Assembly: GCF_031178505.1 (NCBI RefSeq)
Contig: NZ_JAPSIW010000002.1
Location: 1-49,683 of the forward strand
Direction: 5' to 3'
Length of the DNA stretch: 49,683 nt
From: Streptomyces sp.
Lineage (GTDB): Bacteria; Actinomycetota; Actinomycetes; Streptomycetales; Streptomycetaceae
The translations under genes and the position numbers were made by a program. Position 1 is the first letter of the stretch. Every line of letters starts with the position of its first letter. The notes beneath the pieces were generated by a model. That model worked only from the letters and a program-made list of their open reading frames with translations, made no database searches and was not told the DNA's origin. Below are positions 47,012 to 49,683 of this stretch, one piece after another.

Positions 47012-47737
47012 TCACAGCAGGTCGGCAACCCAGCGTGCGATGACCTGCTCATCGAGGCCGTAGGCGCCCTTGGCGCCCATGCTGTTGGTCGCCTCGGCGT
47101 CGTAGCGGGTGGGCCGAGGGCGTTCGCCTCCGGCGAGGCGCTTCCATCGGCGTTCTGTGGTCTGCACCGCCACCCGGTGCTTGCTTGCACCGGGGAAGGC
47201 GCGCTCCAGGGAGATGCCTGCCGACACCGGCAACAGCTCCTCCACGGCGTACGACGGCTGCTCGGCGGGCTGTGCCTCGACGGCCTGCATGAGGGCCACT
47301 GTGACCGGGGCGTCGTCCAGGAGGGCGGCGACGTCGACGTGGACCATGACCGCGCCCGCGCGGGAGAGGTACCAGGCTTCCTGTTCGTTACGGACGACGC
47401 GCCAGCCCCGGGCGTGCAACGTGGCAAGCATCCGTGTCCAGAAGTCTTCGCCGAACCCCGGGGCCCGCAGGTAGACATGAACGGGGAGGACAGGTTCGGC
47501 GATGGCGGCCGCGTCCTCCGGGTCCAGCCGGTCCGCCCGCAGAGCGCGGACGATGCCGGTGCGGTCCTTGAGGCCGAGTTCGTCCCTGATCCACGAGACC
47601 TTCATTCCGGCCTCGTAGGCGTCCCGGACGGTCTGTTCGTGGACGAGGGCGGCGGTCTCCTTGGCCGCGCGGGAGTCCCGCAGGCGCGATCCCCAGGACT
47701 CCTTCAGCGCGTCGGCAGCGGTCTTCTGCTCGCTCAT
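47012..47737 (-). CDS. hypothetical protein with N-terminal HTH-like region
   Basis: 241 residues from ATG 47737, sharing ATGA with the upstream gene's stop. An N-terminal helix-turn-helix-like stretch (HEQTVRDAYEAGMKVSWIRDELGLKDRTG, about 33-61, split here) is followed by a mixed domain and a C-terminal part with RRWKRLAGGERPR. Possibly a regulator acting with the 48321 gene through the TGTATG operator. Confidence 0.66.
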   Translation of the reverse strand: MSEQKTAADALKESWGSRLRDSRAAKETAALVHEQTVRDAYEAGMKVSWIRDELGLKDRTGIVRALRADRLDPEDAAAIAEPVLPVHVYLRAPGFGEDFWTRMLATLHARGWRVVRNEQEAWYLSRAGAVMVHVDVAALLDDAPVTVALMQAVEAQPAEQPSYAVEELLPVSAGISLERAFPGASKHRVAVQTTERRWKRLAGGERPRPTRYDAEATNSMGAKGAYGLDEQVIARWVADLL

Positions 47738-48321
47738 GACGTGGTGCCTCCGTGCTCGGTCAGCTTCCGGTCGACGTCGGCGAGTTCGGCCAGGAGCCTC
47801 TCCCGCTTAGCCTTGAGGGCGTCGATGTCCACCGTCTCGCCCACGACCGTCAGGTGCGGTTCGCCCTCGATGGCGGCCCGGGGTAGGTCCCGGATCTCCA
47901 CCACGGTCCCCTCCTCGGGCGCCACGGCGGGGTACTGCATCGACCCGGCACCGCCGGGGAAACCGCCGGAGACGAGGACGACGCCCTCCCCGAGTCGGAC
48001 GTCCGCGTCCCGACTGGAGCGGCTGACAATGGTCCGCCCGGCGAGACGGATCTTGTTGTCCCCCTTGGTGTGGCCCAGGTTGCTGATGTTCCAGCGGACG
48101 GTGACGAGGTCGGCTTGGTCCTCCGGGCTGCCGTCGGTGCCGTAGACCTCACGGAGCAGGTCACGCACGCGTTCCTCGTCGCGCGGGTCGAAGGTCCAGC
48201 AGCGGGACGCCCGGTCCCACTGTCCGCCGATGTACTTCGCCTCGGCGACGAACTCGTCGTCGTACGGGCTCGTGACCGCGAGGCGCCCCCGCTCGTTCGT
48301 CGTAATCCCGATGTCGTTCAC
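47734..48321 (-). CDS. hypothetical protein, first gene of an operator-controlled pair
   Basis: 195 residues from GTG 48321 with GGGGGAGG upstream. The N-terminus VTSPYDDEFVAEAKYIGGQW then DRASRCWTFDPRDEERVRDL (about 18-55) is a motif I associate with plasmid helicase-like and regulatory proteins (sequence comparing a gene-encoded patch with its calculated match). A beta-rich middle and a C-terminal coiled coil (IDALKAKRERLLAELADVDRKL). No named family. Its promoter region carries the phased palindromes at 48357-48394. Confidence 0.66.
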   Translation of the reverse strand: MNDIGITTNERGRLAVTSPYDDEFVAEAKYIGGQWDRASRCWTFDPRDEERVRDLLREVYGTDGSPEDQADLVTVRWNISNLGHTKGDNKIRLAGRTIVSRSSRDADVRLGEGVVLVSGGFPGGAGSMQYPAVAPEEGTVVEIRDLPRAAIEGEPHLTVVGETVDIDALKAKRERLLAELADVDRKLTEHGGTTS

Positions 48322-48356
48322 AGTTCTGGCCTCCCCCGAGCGGGCATCTCCCGCTC

Positions 48357-48394
48357 TGTATGCACAACATACAACACTGTATGTGAGCCATACA
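48357..48394. promoter_or_regulatory. phased TGTATG/CATACA operator array
   Basis: TGTATG (48357-48362), CATACA (48368-48373), TGTATG (48378-48383) and CATACA (48389-48394) alternate with starts 11, 10 and 11 bp apart, making two TGTATG-N5-CATACA palindromes 21 bp apart. All half sites fall on one face of the helix. It lies just upstream of the minus-strand pair starting at 48321 and is AT-rich compared with flanks. Confidence 0.75.
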
Positions 48395-48530
48395 ATGCAT
48401 GGGGAGAGGGTTGGCCGGTTCTTGGGGTGCCGGTAAGAATGCTGTCACCAGCCGCAAACGGCGAGGTTCTTGCTGAGCGGATGACACCGGCCGTGGCTGC
48501 GACCTTCGTGCGGTGTCAGAGAGCGCGGCT

Positions 48531-49217
48531 TCAGCCAAATGCGGCGGCGCCGCGCTCTTGCTGAGACGTGCCGCGACGCCACTCCCTACAGCCGGTGCCC
48601 CTGCACGCGGGACGAGGCGCCTCGCCCCGCTCATTGCCCCGGTACCCGCCGGCCGTGCTGCACTGTGGATCGTCCTGGCCCAGCACGCACAGAGACCATG
48701 CGGCTTCGTCCAGCTCCTCGGCGAACGCCGCGTCCCAGTTCGCCCGGCCGTAGACCTGGTGCAGGGTCACCCCGGCCTTCGTCGCCGCCTCGGCGACGGG
48801 CGTCTGTGCCGCGACCAGGTCCAGCACGAGCCTGCGCTGCTCTGCGGTGAACGCGTCCTCCGCCAGGGCTCGCCGGCGTTCCCGGCTCTCGGCGCTGTGG
48901 GCGTCCACGCAGGCGGCGCACCGGCAGCCGACCCGGTACAGGGTCGCCGGGGAGAACTTCTCGTGGTCGTACTGCACGCGCACGGGCCGCTTGGCAAGCC
49001 GGAGCAACTGCTTGCCGGTCCACACGTGTTGTCGGCCCCCGCGGGCGTGGGGGCGCAGTCTGCTGCCGGGCAGAAGGCCATGGGTGGCCATGCCACTGAC
49101 GCTGGTGGGCGCCATACCCAGCAGAGCGGCGACCCGGCGGACCGTGTAGGTCTCCTGGGGGTCGATCTGGTCGGCGTACGGCGCCAGGGGATGGGGCTGT
49201 GTAGTCGAGCGGGACAC
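48531..49217 (-). CDS. helix-turn-helix protein (MerR-like N-terminus)
   Basis: 228 residues from GTG 49217 (AAAGGTGA upstream). TYTVRRVAALLGMAPTSVSG and HVWTGKQLLRLA (about 24-70) form a MerR/excisionase-like winged HTH. A second helical region with VGCRCAACVDAHSAESRERR has a CRC-x2-C cluster, and VAEAATKAGVTLHQVYGRAN resembles another HTH. The extreme C-terminus is Arg-rich and may be frame noise. Likely a DNA-binding regulator; adjacent to the decayed CRISPR repeats but not a Cas protein. Confidence 0.7.
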   Translation of the reverse strand: MSRSTTQPHPLAPYADQIDPQETYTVRRVAALLGMAPTSVSGMATHGLLPGSRLRPHARGGRQHVWTGKQLLRLAKRPVRVQYDHEKFSPATLYRVGCRCAACVDAHSAESRERRRALAEDAFTAEQRRLVLDLVAAQTPVAEAATKAGVTLHQVYGRANWDAAFAEELDEAAWSLCVLGQDDPQCSTAGGYRGNERGEAPRPACRGTGCREWRRGTSQQERGAAAFG

Positions 49218-49232
49218 CTCGGATCACCTTTC

Positions 49233-49470
49233 GAGTCGCCCCCGCAGGCACGGGGAGCACGCGAGATCATCACTGCCGTTGGGGCGGCGGATCATCCCCG
49301 CAGGGGCGGGGAGCAGATGGCGCTTCATCCCCGCAGTGGCGGGGAGCACTTCCCGAGGGGAAGGCCTCTGCGTGTCCGTGAAGGACCACCCCCGCGTCGG
49401 CGGGGACAAGGTGCGTTCGACCTGCGCGACTGAGTGATCACGGGTCCACCTCCGCTAGCGCGGAGAGCAC
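49233..49470 (-). CRISPR. degenerate type I-E CRISPR array
   Basis: Five diverged 28-bp repeats end at 49260, 49316, 49349, 49410 and 49470. On the minus strand they approximate GTGCTCCCCGCxxxTGCGGGG followed by ATGATCC, the streptomycete I-E repeat. Spacings are 56, 33, 61 and 60 bp; the I-E period is 61, so one unit has been shortened to a 5-base spacer and another by 5. The repeat at about 49443-49470 keeps its stem through paired changes (CTCCGC/GCGGAG). No two repeats are identical and no cas gene is present. Confidence 0.78.
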
Positions 49471-49683
49471 GACCTCACTGTAGCGATCCGACGCGGCCGG
49501 GTGCCCGACTCCCCGCCCACTGCAGCCCTGTACGGCGTGGCTCTGTGCGCGGTGCTCTGGGGCTTCTACGGGCGAAGGCCTCGCACGATGCGCCTGCGGT
49601 AGCCCGGGGCGGTCACGCGGAAGGGGCGGTCACCTCGTCGGAGGTGTCCCCCCCAACACGGTTCACCCCCGGGGGCCCGGGCG
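49471..49683. other. right-end region, no gene
   Basis: No supported gene. Contents: a GGGCGGTCAC direct repeat near 49606 and 49625, a hairpin CACCTC-GTCG-GAGGTG (49631-49646), a C-run, and terminal GC-only palindromes (CCCCCGGGGG and GCCCGGGC overlapping near 49666-49682). The terminus shares no visible inverted repeat with the left end. It may be a different telomere type or a contig break at a palindrome. Confidence 0.4.

Noticed and set aside
49224-49409. Small minus-strand protein with PAPAGM-like repeats
   Set aside because: It is the usual false reading frame through type I-E CRISPR repeats.

Overview
The window is about 49.7 kb of high-GC actinobacterial plasmid DNA, almost certainly from Streptomyces or a close relative. 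The supporting signs are strong GC3 codon bias, many GTG starts, frequent GTGA/ATGA stop-start overlaps, and recognisable Streptomyces families (SpdB/DUF2637, DUF6233, FtsK-like TraB). The left end (1-89) folds into adjacent hairpins with 3-nt GAA and GTA loops inside a larger stem, as Streptomyces telomeres do. A replication module follows immediately: an initiator-like gene carrying palindromic iterons in its own coding sequence, then a DnaB-type helicase. This is the rep1-rep2 plan known from linear plasmids such as pSLA2. I therefore read the window as most or all of a linear plasmid. The right end is not an inverted copy of the left, and no tap/tpg telomere genes were recognised.

Layout. 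1-411: telomere-like and subterminal palindromes. 412-991: small unknown gene pair. 1.1-4.25 kb: replication (repeat cluster, DnaB helicase, Rep with internal iterons, coupled 31-aa leader peptide under a hairpin that buries its RBS). 4.7-6.2 kb: GntR regulator with two palindromic operators, coupled to a GNAT acetyltransferase. 6.3-6.5 kb: a leader with an rRNA-leader motif, a strong hairpin and a tRNA-3'-end-like sequence. 6.58-17.8 kb: a transfer/spread module of 13 same-strand genes, including a coiled-coil SpdB-like protein, a Lys/Arg-rich basic protein, a TraB-type DNA translocase and a lone Pycsar-effector-like membrane protein. Nearly every non-overlapping gene junction there holds a GC-rich hairpin. 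17.86-20.4 kb: ParA/ParB-type partition with candidate centromere palindromes and a ribbon-helix-helix-like gene. 20.67-33.93 kb: a roughly 4,400-residue adenine-methylase plus DEAH-helicase protein, probably anti-restriction or DNA-protecting, with a puzzling 5' end. 34.0-35.5 kb: XRE regulator coupled to a peptide deformylase. 35.7-39.65 kb: four coupled glycosyltransferase-like genes, one frameshifted. 39.6-49.7 kb: accessory genes (P-loop kinase, AbiGi/DUF2971-like protein, degenerate tyrosine recombinase, MITE-like element, secreted protein, zinc-ribbon proteins, DUF6233, ATP-dependent DNA ligase, regulator operon with a phased operator) ending in a decayed type I-E CRISPR array.

How it fits together. 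Rep plus DnaB would start replication, ParA/ParB segregate, the translocase operon moves double-stranded DNA between mycelia, and the giant methylase-helicase could protect incoming DNA. The deformylase, glycosyltransferase and AbiGi-like genes are accessory cargo. All calls come from reading motifs and sequence patterns; no database search was possible.
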